Positions 63,099 to 64,000 of a stretch of DNA of 64,000 nt are shown piece after piece. The stretch's first letter is position 1. Each line of letters opens with the position of its first letter. The stretch comes from Augochlora pura (lineage: Eukaryota > Arthropoda > Insecta > Hymenoptera > Halictidae): contig NC_135775.1 in NCBI RefSeq assembly GCF_028453695.1, positions 7,704,046 through 7,768,045 of the forward strand, read 5' to 3'. Made by a program: the position numbers and the translations under genes. A model generated the notes under the pieces. The model was given only the letters and a program-made list of their open reading frames with translations, ran no database searches and was not told the DNA's origin.

Positions 63099-63250
63099 TT
63101 GAACGGGAAAAAGTCCCGAGAGAGGCTATCGAGAAAATTACCAGCCGTCTGAAAGAGTTGCAAGACTTCGATGAATTTCTAATAAATGAATCTCTGAGGC
63201 TTATATTAGATAGAAACCTTATTATATTTTTACCTCCCACAGACTATTAA
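63099..63250 (+). CDS. Probable terminal coding exon of an unrecognised protein
   Basis: A pyrimidine/AT-rich tract ending TTTTTGTAG (63090-63098) forms a strong 3' splice site. The exon then enters the frame with two bases completing a split codon and reads about 50 codons to a TAA at 63248-63250. It starts with the charged stretch EREKVPREAIEKI, continues as an apparently amphipathic helix rich in Leu, Glu and Asp (SRLKELQDFDEFL), and ends in a hydrophobic run, NLIIFLPP. This composition is ordinary for a protein and unlike the Arg/Ser/Pro-rich spurious frames around it. AATAAA signals follow at 63375 and 63397. Upstream exons must lie to the left, and I could not place the preceding one. 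I do not recognise the family. The call rests on splice site, composition and polyadenylation signals only; a chance frame of this length is possible. Confidence 0.5.
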
Positions 63251-63425
63251 ATTGTAAATAGTATTATCATTACTGGTCATTTATTAGATTAAATGTATTT
63301 ATTGACTATACGATAAAGTAAATATTAGGAAACATTTAATTATAAACCGTGGCAAATATGTATTATGAAATATTAATAAAAAATATAGAATGTTCTAATA
63401 AATAATTTCTTGTATGATACATATA
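63251..63425 (+). other. Probable 3' UTR of the terminal exon
   Basis: AT-rich sequence directly after the stop codon of the terminal exon, containing AATAAA at 63375-63380 and 63397-63402. Cleavage would be expected some 10-30 bases after either signal. The exact end is not visible from sequence alone. Confidence 0.35.
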
Positions 63426-63481
63426 CAATATGGTATATGAATAATGCTACATGTACTTATCTTCGCTGCGTTTGATTCTAT

Positions 63482-63713
63482 TGTAGTTAATAAAGTCGAC
63501 AGTAGAGGGCAGGAGCGATCGGACAGATCTCAGCGACATCTACAATCGACGAGGCTGAAACAACTCAGTTGTCGAGCTATGTTAAAGCACTGCCGCGAAA
63601 CAGTATAGTAATACCCACAGAGGTGCTATAGAACTGCTGCTACTGCAGTGTTGAGACACACTCGTCGTTACCGTGTGGAGGTCTTTTTATAAATAAACTA
63701 TTTGATTATAACA
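63482..63713 (+). other. LTR-like segment (weak)
   Basis: This segment of balanced composition stands out from its AT-rich flanks. It begins TGTAGTTAATAAAG and can be ended at ATTATAACA, giving the TG...CA ends typical of LTRs. Near its right end it contains GTGGAGGTC followed by a TATAAATAAA box, an arrangement common near the R/U5 part of insect LTRs. No target-site duplication was found on the flanks and no second LTR or primer-binding site is visible. It could be a solo LTR, another repeat end, or unrelated unique sequence. Confidence 0.15.
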
Positions 63714-64000
63714 TTCACACCCAAAATTTACAATTTAATTAAATTTTTTATATGAAATGATCAAACCAATGAATACTTTCAGTTTGATAAACTCGTGTCC
63801 TCTCTCAGAAGGTTTACTATAAATTGAATAACTCGTTGGTATGAAAACAATAATTTAATAAATATTTACGAGACGACAATAACTTATTTACTAATTTAGT
63901 CAATATTATAAAATGTCGACAAAGTAGAAATCATCAATTATCTACATCCACCACACTAATATTTCAGAAATTTCAGCTTCACATTGTCAGTGAGACTCGA

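Noticed and set aside
1..64000. Known insect microRNA mature sequences (let-7, miR-1, miR-9, bantam, miR-276 and others) sought by eye
   Set aside because: None was found; a by-eye scan is not exhaustive.
1..64000. CRISPR arrays, bacterial operons, phage genes, rRNA
   Set aside because: No regularly spaced repeats, ribosome-binding-site-led gene series or conserved rRNA segments were seen; the sequence is eukaryotic in character.

Overview
The window reads as nuclear DNA of an insect, most likely a hymenopteran (bee, wasp or ant). This is inferred from the sequence style, not from any database match. CpG is not depleted. CpG-rich blocks of about 0.5 to 2 kb alternate sharply with AT-rich blocks. 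Long (GA)n/(CT)n and (GGA)n microsatellites are frequent, and the recognisable mobile DNA is short TTAA-flanked piggyBac-type MITEs plus decayed non-LTR retrotransposon pieces. No bacterial operon structure, rRNA, CRISPR array or convincing tRNA was seen.

The window is overwhelmingly non-coding: intergenic DNA or very long introns. Long open frames in the CpG-rich blocks (for example about 247 codons on the minus strand near 1.4-2.1 kb, 238 near 46.3-47.0 kb and 210 near 55.3-55.9 kb) are rich in Arg, Ser and Pro, overlap other open frames, and look like composition artefacts. The best protein-coding signal is a probable terminal exon at 63099-63250 (+), with a strong 3' splice site, about 50 codons of ordinary protein composition, a stop codon and AATAAA signals downstream. 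Weaker coding candidates are a minus-strand exon-like segment at about 30.5-30.8 kb, an open frame at 47686-48186 (+), a small one at 57394-57585 (+), and a signal-peptide-like start near 25.8 kb (-).

Layout: 0-12.6 kb is alternating CpG-rich and AT-rich non-coding DNA with simple repeats. At 12.65-12.8 kb is a short island of unusual composition, then a CpG-rich, promoter-like block (12.8-14.1 kb). 14-34.7 kb is more non-coding DNA with microsatellites and one degenerate MITE. A decayed jockey-like reverse transcriptase lies at 34.86-35.5 kb. 42.0-46.2 kb is a MITE-rich AT block holding at least three families. A second non-LTR 3' fragment lies near 50.3 kb, a second copy of the 44.5 kb MITE at 53.0 kb, and a small TTAA element at 54.8 kb. 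The right edge carries the terminal exon and a possible LTR-like segment.

No novel gene system is evident. The most informative results are the cross-confirming MITE copies, the two related retrotransposon relics, and the terminal exon that shows a gene enters the window from the left on the plus strand.
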